From Telopea speciosissima (taxonomy: Eukaryota; Streptophyta; Magnoliopsida; Proteales; Proteaceae): a stretch of DNA of 64,000 nucleotides. A program made the position numbers and the translations under genes. Every line of letters begins with the position of its first letter. Position 1 is the first letter of the stretch. The stretch spans positions 7,576,413-7,640,412 of the forward strand of contig NC_057923.1 in the NCBI RefSeq assembly GCF_018873765.1, written 5' to 3'. Shown here in pieces: positions 21,129-33,016 of this stretch. The notes under the pieces are model-generated. The model saw only the letters and a list, made by a program, of their open reading frames with translations, was not told where the DNA came from and ran no database searches.

Positions 21129-23912
21129 TCAGGAAGAGTCGGGGGCAAATCTGACAGTCCAAATAGAGTCTCTATGAAGGGGTCCAGCATACACCCAAAA
21201 GGTCCAAATACTGGATTTGTTGGTGACGAGCTTCCATAACAACTTGATAGAGCCTGCCAAATTGACATCTTTCATCCTTTTGAGCCCAAGGCCTCCTTCA
21301 GATTTGAGCAAGCAAATAGTAGACCAGCTCTTGGGATGGAGGAATCTGGCTGAGTCCACACCTTTCCAGAGGAAAGCACACATAATAGATTCAGCAGCCT
21401 TGATGGTGGCCTTGGGAAGACCAAAAACACCACTCCAGTAGATGTAGCAAGACTGGAGAACCGATCTGATGAGCTCAAGGCGACCTGTATAGGATAGAAG
21501 TTTGGCTTTCCAGAGCTGAAGTTTCTTGCGGAGGAGGTCAAGTATAGGGTTACAATGATGGGCTGAAAGTCTGGCTGGAATAAGGGGCAGGCCAAGGTAG
21601 CGAAAAGGTAAGGTGCCAAGGGTAAAGCCAGTGATGGCGGAGAGGGTCGCAATGGTGGTGTCGGGAACTCCAGCAAGGAAGATTTGGGATTTATGGTGGT
21701 TAATGCGGAGACCAGAAAGCCCCTGAAAAAGGTGAAGGGAGGACATTATGGACTCTAGGGAAAGGGGATTGGCCTTGGAGAATATCATGAGGTCATCAAC
21801 GAAGGCAAGATGGGTTAGGTTGGTGGGCTTGCATTTAGGGATGGGGGAGATGAGGAGGAGGTCAGTTTTGGATTGGATACTGTGAGAAAGGACCTCAAGG
21901 GAGAGACAAAAAAGGAAGGGGGAGAGGGGGCAGCCCTATCGGATGCCAACGGAGGAGGAGAAGTATCCAGCTGGGCTGCCATTGAGGAGAACGGAGAACC
22001 GGGGAGTTGAAATGCAGAAGAGGATCCAATTGACAAAGGTGGGGGGGGGGAAGGACATCTTGAGGAGGACTTGGGATATAAAGTCCCAACGAATGGAGTC
22101 AAAGCCCTTATGGATGTCGATCTTTAGGAGGGCTGAAGGCGAAATGGATTTTCGGTGGAAGCCTCGAACAATTTCCTGACAGAGGATGATGTTGTCCGAG
22201 ATACTTCTTCCAGAGATAAAGGCGGACTGGTTGGGGCTAACAAGGGAGTCGATGACAAGTTGAAGGCGATTGGCTAGGATTTTGGCAATGAACTTGTAGA
22301 GGAGGTTGCAGAGGGAGATGGGTCTGAAGTCCGTCATAGAGGAGGCTCCAGAGGATTTAGGAACGAGACAGAGAAAGGTATGGTTGATGTTGTGGATCTG
22401 GTGGGGGTTAAAGAAGAAACTCTTGATGGTGCAGGTAAGGTCCGAGCCGATGATGTCCCAACAAGTAGAGAATAACCCTATACTGAACCCGTCAGGGCCT
22501 GGAGCTTTACTAGCCTTATGGGAGCGAATAGCTGAGACAATCTCGGAGTCAGAAGGGATGGAGCAGAGATAGCTGAAGAGGTTGGGAGGGACGAATTTAT
22601 TGATGAGGCCATCCAGGATGGGGGAATGGGTGGAGGGGGGAGGGTAAAAGATTCCCGTGAAGTAGGTCACAGCTTCAGATTTGATGGCATTGATAGAGGA
22701 GAGAACCGAGCCATCGACGGAGGTAAGGGAGAGAATGGAGTTGGAGTTGACCCTAGCTTTGAGGGAACGGTGAAAGAAAGCAGAGTTCGAGTCGCCGAGC
22801 TCGAGCCATTTAATCTGGGACTTTTGCTTAAGGAAGCTCTCTTCGAGAGAGAGAGAGGAGGCTAACTCAGAGGCAGCAAGGGATTCTTCCTTTGCAAGGG
22901 AGGAATTGAGAGGGTCAGACTGGAGACGGTACTGGATGGAGGAGAGAGTGTCCCGACAGGAGGAGACAACGGAGGAGATATTTCCAAAGGTGGTAGAGTT
23001 CCAAGTTTTGAGAGCTGTTTTGACATTTTTAAGCTTCTTAGAGAAGGCAAGAAGAGGGGAGGAGAAGGACTAAACTGGGATTTCCCAAATGGACTGAACA
23101 AGAGGAAGGAACTCGTCATGGGAGGACCACATGTCGAAGAATTTGAAGGGCTTGGGACCAAAGGAGAGATAGGGGAGAACAAAGAGGGAGATGGGGGAGT
23201 GGTCCGAGAGGCCTGGAAGGTCAAAGATAGCATGGGAAGAAGGAAGGGAAGAGAGCCATGTGTCATTGACGAGGACACGGTCAAGCTTACAAGCTACTCT
23301 GTCGAGCCCAGAGCGCTTGTTGTGCCAAGTAAGATCCGCACCCGACCCTCTAAGATCGTTAAGACCTGCATCCTCAAGACAAGAATTAAAGGCATCAACC
23401 GCTTGGTGGTCAATGGGGGAACCACCCATCTTTTCATGACTATATCTGACGACATTGAAGTCGCCACCCATGCCCCACTGGGCGGAACCAACGGATAGAG
23501 ATATGGCACGGATATCATCCCAAAGGGGGAGACGATCCAAGGGATGATTGAAAGCGTAGACCATGGTGAAAAAGAAGAGATGACTGTGAAGGTGATCAGA
23601 GATGCTGAGATGAAGATGTTGGGGGGAGGCGTCAGAGACCAAGATGTGGAATTTGGAGGGATCCCAAAGCACCCAGATACGACCGTTGGGAGAGTGGGAG
23701 TAGTTGGAGATGAAGGACCAAGAAAGGGCTAGCGAATGGGCAATGCGAGAGCAATTGGGTTCAAGAACCTTTGTCTCAAGGAGGCAGCAGAGGTTGGACT
23801 TTGAGGATATGATGCGGGCACGTATCTCCGCTTGTTTAGCGGGGGAGTTGAGGCCACGGACATTCCAAATGGTCCAAGGGATCATGAGCAAGGAGGGGGG
23901 CGAGGCAACCAA
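21129..23912 (-). pseudogene. LINE ORF2: endonuclease and reverse transcriptase, nonsense-mutated
   Basis: The endonuclease (23070-23912) shows IWNVRGLNSPAKQ, GGDFNVVRYSHEK and a terminal SDHSPISLF, the catalytic landmarks of the exonuclease-endonuclease-phosphatase fold. A stop follows EIPV at 23070. Reverse transcriptase follows at 21936-22670 (HKASKAPGPDGF, LVPKSSGASSMTDFRPISLC, PNQSAFISGRSI) and at 21129-21788 (FVDDLMIFSKA near 21800). The two are separated by TAG where Gln of the G-R-Q-G-C-P-type motif is expected. The polymerase is therefore inactive. Confidence 0.85.
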
Positions 23913-24240
23913 CCAGTTGTGGAACTAACTCGAGAACCCGGGGGAACACTATGGGGCCGTAACCGATACTCATGAAGGGGGGGAAACAAACAAGGGGGAA
24001 GTGGGGGAGGGAGGAAGCAAGGTGGGTAGAGGATCAGCCGAAGGGCCAAGGCCAGGTTTGAATTGGTTCGGCCAGGGGTTGGGCGTAACGGTAGGGGGAA
24101 AAGGGGTTGGGAGAATGGGTTGGTGAGGGTGGGTTGAGATGACGGGTTGAGTTGAAAGGGTTGGGGTGGGTTGGCGGGTAGATGGGTCGGGTGAGAGATG
24201 GGCAAAGCTTTAGTAGGGTTAAAAGGGGGAATGTGCAGGT

Positions 24241-25854
24241 TTAAAGGGAGGGGGAGGGGGTGAGGACATGTGGAGAGGGTTTAGTGAAAAGGTATTTCGT
24301 AGATGGAACAAAAGGGGTGTTGGTGTTAAAAGGTGAGAGGCTTGGGGTGACAGGGGGTGAAGGCGAAAGTGGTTTGCCAAAAGGAGGAAGAAAGCAGGGC
24401 GAAGGTAGAAGAGGGGGAGCAGGGGGAGTCAGCAGATCGGGCTCGCAGTGCAAGCAGGGCTCAAAAGGAGCAGTTGAGGCTGCAGGGTCACCATCGTCGC
24501 CAGGATCGAGAGACTGAAGGACTGCGAATCTGTTGTGGTCAACCTCAGAGGGTAGGTGGGCATCGGGGGACTCGCCTTGGGTAGGAACCTCGTCTGAATC
24601 CAGTGATCTTCTCCGGCGCCGGTTCCTGTCTTTTTTCCGGCCACGAGAAGGAAGCAAGGGACCTGCAGCCGACAGAGCAGGCTTCGCCAGGGCTTGGATC
24701 GAGGCCAGGGGCATGGCGACAGCATCGTCTTCCCTTGAGGCTGCTTTCAAGCTTTCCACTGCATCGTCTCCAGCAGCATCCTTCACGTCAACAGTGATCA
24801 AAGCTGCAGCAGTGACATCAACAGAGTTGCAACGGTGGTCGTTGGAGGCGCAGGGGTTGCAGCCTTTTTCGTCTGCAGCAGCCAAAGGGACAGCACCGAT
24901 GCTCGAAGGAGGCGAAGGAGCAGGGGTGGCATGAGGCAGGCACTGTTTCGACGGATGACCGAAAGTCTTGCAGACTGAACAGTAGAGAGGCAACCATTCG
25001 TAGGACACCTTCTGGATGAAAGAGTGACCGTCTTCTTCCTGTATTGTAACGAACTCAGGAGGAGGCACATCTGCAGTAACTTCAACACAGATACGAGCGA
25101 AGGAGAGTCGGTCCATCTTCTTGGTTCGCTCGTCAGAGAAGAGAGGGTTTCCAATTGTTGATCCAACGATACTGAGACCAGAGGCACACCAATAGTGGAG
25201 AGGAAGACCTGGCAAGTTTACCCAGATGGGGATTGACTTGAGATCGATTCTGCTGAGAGAGGAGCGGTGGTCCCATTGCCGGAGGAAGATCGGCTTCTTG
25301 CCAATCAGCCAAGGACCACCCTCCAAGGCTCTTGACTTATCGACGTCATCGGAGAACCTGAAGATGAAGATGCCGCTGGAGAGAAGGTAGGTGAAGACAG
25401 ACCCTGCCGCGCGCCATTGCTTGAGCAGAGAGGCTTTAACTACATGGAAAGGTGGGCGGGCGCCAAGGAAATGCCCCATGAGACAGCTTTGCCATTTGGA
25501 TATTTCATCATCGAGCAGGCCCTTAGGACAGAATCCAATCTTGGAGTCATCGACGATGGAGGGAGGGACAAAGTGCAAGGAAATTCGGTCAATGGTAGTG
25601 GAGGAGGTGTTGGAGAGGAGGGAACTCCAGGTAGAGTGGTTCGGGTTGTCCTTGGCAAGGATAGGCGTATATGTCTGGGGCGAGTTAGAAGCAGTGGGTG
25701 TAGTTGAGGGGAGGGTGTCAATGGGATGGGGATCAGGTGTAAGTTTGAGAGGTGGAGGAGAGCTTGCGGAGGAGGAGGGGAGTGCAGGGCATGCCGGGAG
25801 AGCAGCTGGCGGAGCTGCCGGAGGGGGGGAGGCATCGCCGGAGAATATGGTCAC
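24241..25854 (-). CDS. LINE ORF1: DUF4283 and zinc-knuckle protein
   Basis: This is an intact 537-residue frame. The N-terminal ~60 residues are Pro/Ala/Ser-rich. A DUF4283-type RNA-binding domain follows (about residues 110-270: HFLGARPPFHVVKASLLKQW, GGPWLIGKKPIFLRQWD, PIWVNLPGLPLHYW). Then comes a CCHC knuckle, CSVCKTFGHPSKQC, near residue 300. The low-complexity C-terminus contains a basic patch KKDRNRRRRR. In plant L1 elements this protein packages the RNA. It uses the first ATG. It remains open while ORF2 is broken. Confidence 0.8.
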   Translation of the reverse strand: MTIFSGDASPPPAAPPAALPACPALPSSSASSPPPLKLTPDPHPIDTLPSTTPTASNSPQTYTPILAKDNPNHSTWSSLLSNTSSTTIDRISLHFVPPSIVDDSKIGFCPKGLLDDEISKWQSCLMGHFLGARPPFHVVKASLLKQWRAAGSVFTYLLSSGIFIFRFSDDVDKSRALEGGPWLIGKKPIFLRQWDHRSSLSRIDLKSIPIWVNLPGLPLHYWCASGLSIVGSTIGNPLFSDERTKKMDRLSFARICVEVTADVPPPEFVTIQEEDGHSFIQKVSYEWLPLYCSVCKTFGHPSKQCLPHATPAPSPPSSIGAVPLAAADEKGCNPCASNDHRCNSVDVTAAALITVDVKDAAGDDAVESLKAASREDDAVAMPLASIQALAKPALSAAGPLLPSRGRKKDRNRRRRRSLDSDEVPTQGESPDAHLPSEVDHNRFAVLQSLDPGDDGDPAASTAPFEPCLHCEPDLLTPPAPPLLPSPCFLPPFGKPLSPSPPVTPSLSPFNTNTPFVPSTKYLFTKPSPHVLTPSPSL

Positions 25855-26351
25855 TTCATCCTCGCCGGAGGGGAACTGTCCCTATTGAATCGTAATAGAA
25901 AGACTCGATCTCAGGTTCACTGTAGTACCTGTTTCCAAAAAATGTTTTTGTGCTTGACGAATCCTTCAAGGATTCCAGCTTGTCCACACCTTGTATCTCA
26001 TGACTTCAAGCAGTCGACAGCTGATAGAATCTTCAAGTTCTTCAATTTTGACAGACATGGTATTGTTTCAATAGAAATGCACCCACTGATTTGGGCTGGA
26101 ATTGGTTTGGGAGGTCACGGCTTCTAAGGGACTTGGGCCTAGGTTGCACTATGCCGGTCAGGCTCGTGCAGACGCAGGGCCAGCCCAAACCTGGACATGG
26201 ACGCAGGTACCTGTCTGAGGTGATTTTAGACATTAGCCATCAGTTGGTTCCCCAATAGTCAGCTGGTTGGTAGTGCAGAAATTTTTTTGCCATTAAATAA
26301 AAAAAGCGTCAAATTTACAATACCTGTATCTGTTTTTCCTATTGAATACAG

Positions 26352-26538
26352 GGAGCATTGGCCACAACAAATATCTTCAAGCTCTCCATTAACTTTATGA
26401 GTTAGGGAAGCATATTTGTCTAGGCGTACTGCAGTTCAACAATTTAAATTTGTTGACCCCTGGATTCTTCATTTGTCTTCATCAACAAAACCATTCAGCC
26501 ATATACTGTTGGATAAAGGTGATATTTTTTTGGCCCAG
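26352..26538 (+). pseudogene. F-box/WD40 exon 2, with premature TGA
   Basis: The acceptor GAATACAG precedes the exon, which completes the split Arg codon and reads EHWPQQISSSSPLTL, TGA (26398-26400), VREAYLSRRTAVQQFKFVDP and HILLDKGDIFLAQ up to the GTATGA donor. The family has REAYL[SA]R at this place, so a CGA-to-TGA change two residues earlier fits. The rest of the exon is well preserved. Confidence 0.8.
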
Positions 26539-27942
26539 GTATGAAACCCACTGCTCTTGCAATGATTTATGTATACATTCTGGAAGATCATGTAGAGCAA
26601 CCTTTAGATGTATGTATGAAAATGTTGGGTGAGAGATTGAAGAGTACTTTTTGGTCATTTTGATAAGTTGATTTTGCAATTTATGCTAGTGTGATCCAAA
26701 GTATTTAGCTGGATATGTAAATCTCACATTATCATTCATTCCTCATATTGGGATGATGGGCTTACCACCTGGTGGAGTAAAAAAACAAGAGCTTCTTGTT
26801 GGATAAGAAATAACTGACTGTGGTCTCTTCTTGCGAGCCATAGTTTACACCAATACAGTCTCATCCTTTCTAAGGGCTATTCTCTTCAAAGGAAGGATAT
26901 CAAGGACACATGAGGCTTCTAGAGCTCATAACTATGGCTTGAAACACTAGCTTGGAGCTTCCAGGTGTTCCTATTAGTCCAACCAGAGCCTTAAGGTCTT
27001 CTTTTATAGCTTTATGCCTTTGAAGAAGATTTTGTTAGAGCCCTCCCTTATTAAATAAGTGCAGATCAATAAGTAAATATCCCCCCCCCCTTCATTGTGC
27101 TCAATGTTGTTTCGGTAAAAACATTTCATATTAGATCTCCTATGGTAGACTTCAGTTGATGCTTTTTGGGTTAGACATAATCCTCCCAAGGATGTTTCTT
27201 CTATTTCTGTGTATATGAATTAATCTACGATTCTGAGTGGAAAATGGAGGTCTGATATAAATTCTATGTTGTTTCTGAGAAAGAATGTGCTTGTTGCTGG
27301 TTAATACCCTCAGATACAATGCTGATTGAGTTTAGATCTAATTACAAGTTCATGGACTTTGACCAAAGAATCTGCTGCTAACTTGTTTCTTGGCATTAAA
27401 CATATGGTTATGTTCTTAATTTAGATATAGTTGAGTGGGATAGCAGGTTTGTGCTTGCTTTTTTGACTGTCTCTACTGTAATAACAATCTATGAGCTCCT
27501 TTTTGATAGAAATTTAACATATTTTAACAGGAGCATGGTTTATGGGTGGCCAGACACATACTTTTGTATGGGCAGCCACCTTGTTCTGCGATGTGGCAGG
27601 TCTGATGGTGCTAAAACTTTGTGGGCAGGTCGACCCTTAGGTCCCTTGCTCTCATGTCGAGTTTGAACCCAAATGGAGTTGGGAACTTGGCAAAGAAAAT
27701 CACTAAAATCCCAGGTCTATGAAGAGGCTGCATGGGATTACAGAGTAGTTCAGACACATACATGGAAGGGTAAATGATTTAATTTGAAGCTAAAAATTGT
27801 CTAGTGGCTAAAACCAAAACCATTCCATAGAAATCCAATGGTTGGAATTGCCACATCAGCCTTCCACATGGCACAACTAGGTATGCCATATGGCCACCCA
27901 TATAGTCTTGCCAAAAGAAAAATTGGAATTTATGTGTAAAAC
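26539..27942 (+). other. F-box/WD40 intron 2, left part
   Basis: No coding sequence or structured repeat is recognised in this 1.4 kb. Ordinary T-rich intron sequence runs up to the target duplication of the Copia element. Confidence 0.5.
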
Positions 27943-28144
27943 TGTTGAATAATGTACACCAGAATACCATGGGGGTATTTTGGTCTTTTTACAGTTGTAA
28001 TATTGTGTTTATGTATCTCCTAGTTTAGTTAGCCAAGCTAGGGGTATTTTAGACATTATGCTGTAATCTCTTTTATTATAAATATAAGGCTTGTTGATCA
28101 CGTTGATCATACAAGCAATATTCTCTAATTCAGATCTGTTAACA
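27943..28144 (+). repeat. 5' LTR of Copia
   Basis: This 202-bp LTR starts TGTTGAATAATG and ends CTGTTAACA. A TATAAATA box lies near 28078. It lacks the GTCCCACATCG element. Confidence 0.93.
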
Positions 28145-28531
28145 TGGCATCAGAGCAGGTTTCGAATTAAGGATCTCCCTTCTCTTTCATTCTGGACTTC
28201 CCCTTCCTCTCTCTTTCATTCTCGATTTCTTCCTTCCTCCTCTCTCTCCTTTGTTCTTCATTCTCCAAAAAGGGGCAGCACTAATGAGGTGATCTAAAGA
28301 TCTAGATGCTGCCCTCCATTACCTCATTCATGATATACACCTAAAAAATTCTGCTCGATAGAAGACTGCTCCCTCTCTGCGATATTTGCTGCCTTCAAAA
28401 TTTTTTTTTTTTGGATTGATCCTCTCTACAAAAAGGGCTCGATTCACCTTTTGAAGTGCTAGAACTGCAGGGGAATTATTACAAAGGCTTCTATCCCTCC
28501 TTCATTGATCGATTTTTTCATATGATCGGTC

Positions 28532-30647
28532 TTGTTGGCGTACTTTGCCATTCTCGGGGTTGGACATATTGATGGCACGCTAGCCAACTGGTCCTCTTCG
28601 AGTAGGTGGATCTCGAATAATGGTATACTCATGTCTTATTTGATTGGCTCCATGCTGACTGCAAGTGGTTTCCTTCTTCTTGATACAGCCCAACAAATTT
28701 GGTCCGCTTGCAAGGAAACATATGGCCAGCTTGGTAATGATGTACAAGTGTATGAACTCCAGAAGAAGGCTAATCACACTACTTAAGGGGAGTTGTCTGT
28801 CTCCAAGTACTATGCTACCTTGCGCAGTCTTTGGCAGCAATTGAACCACTTCTCGGATTACCACCCTACTATTGCTGCCGATATTACTGCATATAAGAAG
28901 CATCTGGTCAAAATCCGAGTTTATGATTTTTTGGCTGGTTTGAATATGGAGTATGACCAGATTCGTGTTTGGCTGGTATGAGCAGTAGTCTCCTCTGAAG
29001 AGAACCGTCGAGCTGCTATGCTCCAACCTCCTATTACTGACAGATCAGCCCTCTAGACTGCTGCCCAGGCTACTTCTGCACCTGTTGGACATGTTTCTCT
29101 TGGTGATTCTACTCCAAGGACTGTTACTTGTGAGCACTGTCACAAGCCTTACCACACCAAAGAGAAATGTTGGAAACTTCACGGGAAACCAGCGGACTTT
29201 GAGGCCAAGCGGGCTGCCAAGAAAAAGACAAAGAACAAGGCTCATCATACTGAGACTGTTGCCACAGCCCCTGCTATTGACATTGGTCTATCCCAGGATG
29301 ATCTATAGGCATTCCTACGTGTGCTACAGTCTTCTGCTGATGCTGCTGCTTCTACTACATCAGCTCTTGCTAATTCCTCTACTCCTTTAGGTTCACACTT
29401 CGCCCGGTCAGGTATTCCATTTGGTGGTCATTGTACTTCCATAGCTTCCCATGCTTGGATCATAGATTCTGGAGCTACAGATCACATGACCGGTTCCTCT
29501 AGCCTCTTCCATCGCTATTCTCCCACTTTTTGGGAAAGAGAAGGTCAAGGTGATTGATGGTTCCCTTTCTTCCATCTCTGGAAAAGGAATCATCAACTAC
29601 ACTTCTTCTCTTACTTTGTCTTCTGTTTTGCACATTCCTAATTTTACTACTAACCTTCTTTCCATTAGTAGTATTACTCGTGATCTTAATTGCAAAGTAA
29701 CATTTTTTCCTTCCTATTGTGTTTTTCAAGATCTGGTCTCTGGGGAGACGATTGGATTGGGTAAAGTGCACGGTGGATTGTACCTGCTTGATGATGGTCG
29801 TCTTACTCCACCACCATTACCTTCTCCGCTACATCAGAACTCTTTGGTCTCTTCTGCACTTTACCAATGGCACTCTAGATTAGGTCACCCTCCATTAGGA
29901 ATTTTAGCACATTTATTTCCCACTTTGGTTAAAGGATGTAATAAAGATGATTTTTTTTTGTAAGGCTTGTGTTCTGGTCAAACAGACACGTTCAACTTAT
30001 TCTATTTCAAATAAAATGAGTTCTTCACCTTTCCATTTGGTGCATTCTGATGTTTGGGGCCCTAGTCGTAAGACTTCTATTTCTGGTAATCGGTGGTTTG
30101 TTTCCTTTATTGACTGTCACTCACTCACTCTAGAAACACATGGGTTTATCTTATGCACACAAAAAAATCAGGTTTTTCATGTTTTCAACATTTTCATAAG
30201 ATAGTCCAAACTCGGTTCCAGGCTACTCTCAAAATTTTGAGAAGTAATAATGGAACCGAGTATATAGAAAATCAATTTCAAAAATAATTTGTTGATCATG
30301 GGATTATTCACCAGACTAGTTGTGTTGATACCCCAGCCCAAAACGGTGTGGCTAAAAGGAAGAACCGCCACTTATTAGAAGTGGCCAAAGCATTGATGTT
30401 TGCTCGCAATGTTCCTTCCCAATATTGGGGGGATGTTGTTCTCACTGCAGCCTATCTCATTAATCGGTGGCCTTCTCGTGTTCTTGACTCCCGTAGTCCG
30501 GTTGAGATTTTACTTGGGAATTCTTACTTTGTGGTTTCCCCCAAGGTGTTTGGCTGTGTGTGTTATGCTAGGGATACCAAATCTCCTGGCAAACTTGAAC
30601 CCCGTGGGTTACGGTGTATTTTTTTTTTGTTATTCTCCAACCCATAA
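28532..30647 (+). pseudogene. Copia gag-protease-integrase, degenerate
   Basis: The gag N-terminus, including the ATG and the KLDGSN motif, is deleted near 28510-28560. Stops occur near 28784, 28980, 29055 and 29306. The knuckle CEHCHKPYHTKEKC lies near 29130-29170. The protease motif IIDSGATDHMTGSS is near 29460, YQWHSRLGHPPLG near 29865, and integrase motifs VHSDVWGPS and FNIFIR-type sequence follow. LINRWPSRVL is near 30460. Frame changes are frequent. Confidence 0.85.
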
Positions 30648-31390
30648 AGGTTATAAGTGTTACCATCCTCCTTCCCGTTGTACTCTAGTCAGTATGGATG
30701 TCATTTTTCATGAACGAACTCCTTATTTTTCTTCCCCACCTCTTCAGGGGGAGTGTTCTAGTGAAAATATGGTTCCTTCTCTTGAGTTCCAGCCCACTTT
30801 AGATGCTGCCCAGCCCACTGGAGATGCTGTCCGGCCCACTTTAGTTGCTGCCCAGCCTCCTTTGGCTGCTGTCCCTTCATCTCTAGGGAATCCATTACAG
30901 GGGAGATCATGGAAAATAATGGTGGTGATGTTCCTATTCAGGAGGAGCTGACTCCAGTCAAGAGAACTATTAGTGAATTTCAGAAGAGAATTGACAACTC
31001 CAACATCATCACCTATAAAAAAGGATGTTCCAGACAAGAGCAACGTAAATCCACTATTGCACCAATGCCTATCCAATTACTGACTCAGGATCTAGATCCT
31101 ACTTCTCCTGGTAAGACTTCTTCCTCCGACCTACCTATTGCTCATCGCAAAGGTACTAGGACTTGCACTCTGCATCCCATTCCTCGCTTTGTTTCTTATA
31201 GTTCTCTTTCTCCATCCTTTCATGCATTTGTGTCCTCTCTTTCTTCTGTTACCATTCCTAAAAATTGGCAGGAAGCTTATGCAGATGGAAAGTGGAAGGC
31301 AACAATGTTGGAAGAAATGAGAGCATTGAAAAAAAATAATACTTGGAATCTTGGAGCTCTTCCTCCAGGGAAAAGACCAGTGGGATGTAA

Positions 31391-32794
31391 ATGGGTGTTC
31401 GTGGTCAAAGTGTCAAACAGAAGGTTGATGGGATTGTGGATCGATATAAGGCACACCTGATTGCAAAGAGCTTCACTCAGACATATGAAATTGATTATCA
31501 GGAGACCTTTGCTCCCGTTGCAAAGCTGAATACAATTCGAGTGTTGCTATCTTGTGCAGTCAATCTTGGATGGGACCTACAACAACTCAATGTGAAGAAT
31601 GCCTTCCTTAATGGAGAACTTGGTGAGAAGGTGTATATGGATATTCCACCAGGGTTTTCTTGTGATAATAATAAAGGCAAAGTGTGTAAATTGAAGCGTG
31701 CACTTTATGGGCTGAAGCAGTCGCCTCGAGCGTGGTTTGACAAGTTTCACAAGGCCATGGTTTCTGTAGGCTATAAGCAAAGTAATGCTGATCATATTCT
31801 CTTTATAAAGAGGGTTTGTGGAAAACTCACTATTCTTATAGTCTACGTTGATGACATTGTTGTTACTGGCAATGATGGTGATGAGATCAGCCATTTGAAG
31901 ACCTTTCTTGGGCAGGAGTTTGCGATTAAAGATCTAGGAAAGTTACGGTACTTTCTTGGGATTGAGGTTGTCAAGTCCTCTAAAGGCATGTTTCTCTCTC
32001 AAAGGAAGTATGTCCTGGATTTATTGGCTGAAACTGGCTTGTTAGGATGTCACCCTTCATATACTACTATGGATGCGAATACTCGTCCCAAAGAAAAGGA
32101 GGGTGAACCTGTTGATAAAGGTCGGTACCCAAGACTAGTGGGGGAGCTGATTTATCTCTCACACACACATCCTGACATTGCTGTTGTTGTGAGTACTGTG
32201 AGTCAATTTATACATGATCCCTACTCTTCTCATATGGAGGCTGTTCTTCGCATTCTTCACTATTTGAAGTTAGCTCCTGGAAAAGGGATTCTCATGTCCC
32301 CTCATGGTCACCTACGGGTAGAGGTGTATACTGATGCTGATTGGGCTGCTTCTATAGATCGTAAGTCTATCTTTGGGTATTGTTCTTTTATTGGTGGCAA
32401 TCTTGTCACTTAGCGTAGCAAGAAGCAGAATGTGGTGGCTCGTTCTAGAACTGAAGCAGAATTTCGTGCTATGGCACAAGGAATTTGTGAGTTGCTTTAG
32501 CTGAAAGGCTTGCTACATGACTTTGGTATTCCTATTCATCTTCCTATGATGTTGTACTGTGACAACAAGGCTGCAATCATCATTGCACATAACCCGGTAC
32601 AGTATGATCGCACCAAGCATGTTGAAGTGGATAGGCATTTCATCAAGGAAAAATTAGAAGAGGGGGTGATTTGTGTTCCCTTTGTGAAGTCTATTGATCA
32701 GGTTACTGATATTTTCACCAAGGGATTGTCTGGAAAGCTATTTCATCCAAACTTAGTCAAGTTGGGCATGATTGACATATTTGCTCCAACTTGA
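31391..32794 (+). pseudogene. Copia reverse transcriptase and RNase H, two stops
   Basis: The frame from 31391 holds Copia reverse transcriptase landmarks: DYQETFAPVAKLNTIRVLLS, QLNVKNAFLNGEL (normally D in place of the second N), YGLKQSPRAWFDKF and YVDDIVVTGND (near 31845). RNase H begins VYTDADWAAS near 32330, reaches a TAG at 32411-32413, has a second stop near 32498, and resumes as LYCDNKAAIIIAHNP and VDRHFIKEKLEEG to 32794. The Asp-to-Asn change in the first catalytic motif plus the stops indicate an inactive enzyme. Confidence 0.88.
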
Positions 32795-32801
32795 GGGGGT
32801 G

Positions 32802-33011
32802 TGTTGAATAATGTACATCAGAATACCATGGGGGTATTCTGGTCTTTTTGCAGTTGTAATATTATGTTTATGACTTTATGTATCTCCTAGTTTAGTTAGC
32901 CAAGCTAGGGGTATTTTAGACATTATGTTGTAATCTCTTTTATTATAAATACAAGGCTTGTTGATCACATTGATCATACAAGCAATATTCTCTAATTCAG
33001 ATCTGTTAACA
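32802..33011 (+). repeat. 3' LTR of Copia
   Basis: This 210-bp copy of the 5' LTR carries an 8-bp insertion near 32873 and is followed by the AAAAC duplication. Confidence 0.93.
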
Positions 33012-33016
33012 AAAAC

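Larger units (their letters stand above)
20141..25890 (-). mobile_element. L1-like LINE, antisense in F-box/WD40 intron 1
   Basis: On the minus strand the element has ORF1, then ORF2 with endonuclease, reverse transcriptase and zf-RVT. It ends in 'tttcattcatcc' followed by poly(A), seen as poly(T) at 20141-20151. Length is about 5.7 kb, close to full length for a plant L1, although the 5' end is only approximate and I did not find a convincing target duplication. It lies opposite to the host gene. Confidence 0.85.
27943..33011 (+). mobile_element. Complete Copia retrotransposon with both LTRs and TSD
   Basis: LTRs lie at 27943-28144 and 32802-33011, with flanking 5-bp duplications AAAAC (27938-27942 and 33012-33016). 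The primer-binding site TGGCATCAGAGC (28145-28156) has one mismatch to the usual sequence, and the polypurine tract is TTGAGGGGGTG just before 32802. The LTRs differ by about seven substitutions and one 8-bp indel by my count, so the insertion is moderately old. Domain order is gag, protease, integrase, reverse transcriptase, RNase H, which is Copia. It is in sense orientation in intron 2 of the F-box/WD40 gene. Multiple stops make it defective. Confidence 0.95.

Noticed and set aside
22306..25888. Several plus-strand ORFs of 75-165 codons
   Set aside because: They are antisense to the LINE ORF1 and ORF2 frames, which have clear domains on the minus strand.
20100..26060. Target duplication of the large antisense LINE
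   Set aside because: 'tcaagttcatttcatgg' at 20123-20139 has only a partial match ('tcaagttcttca') near 26032, too weak to fix the 5' end.
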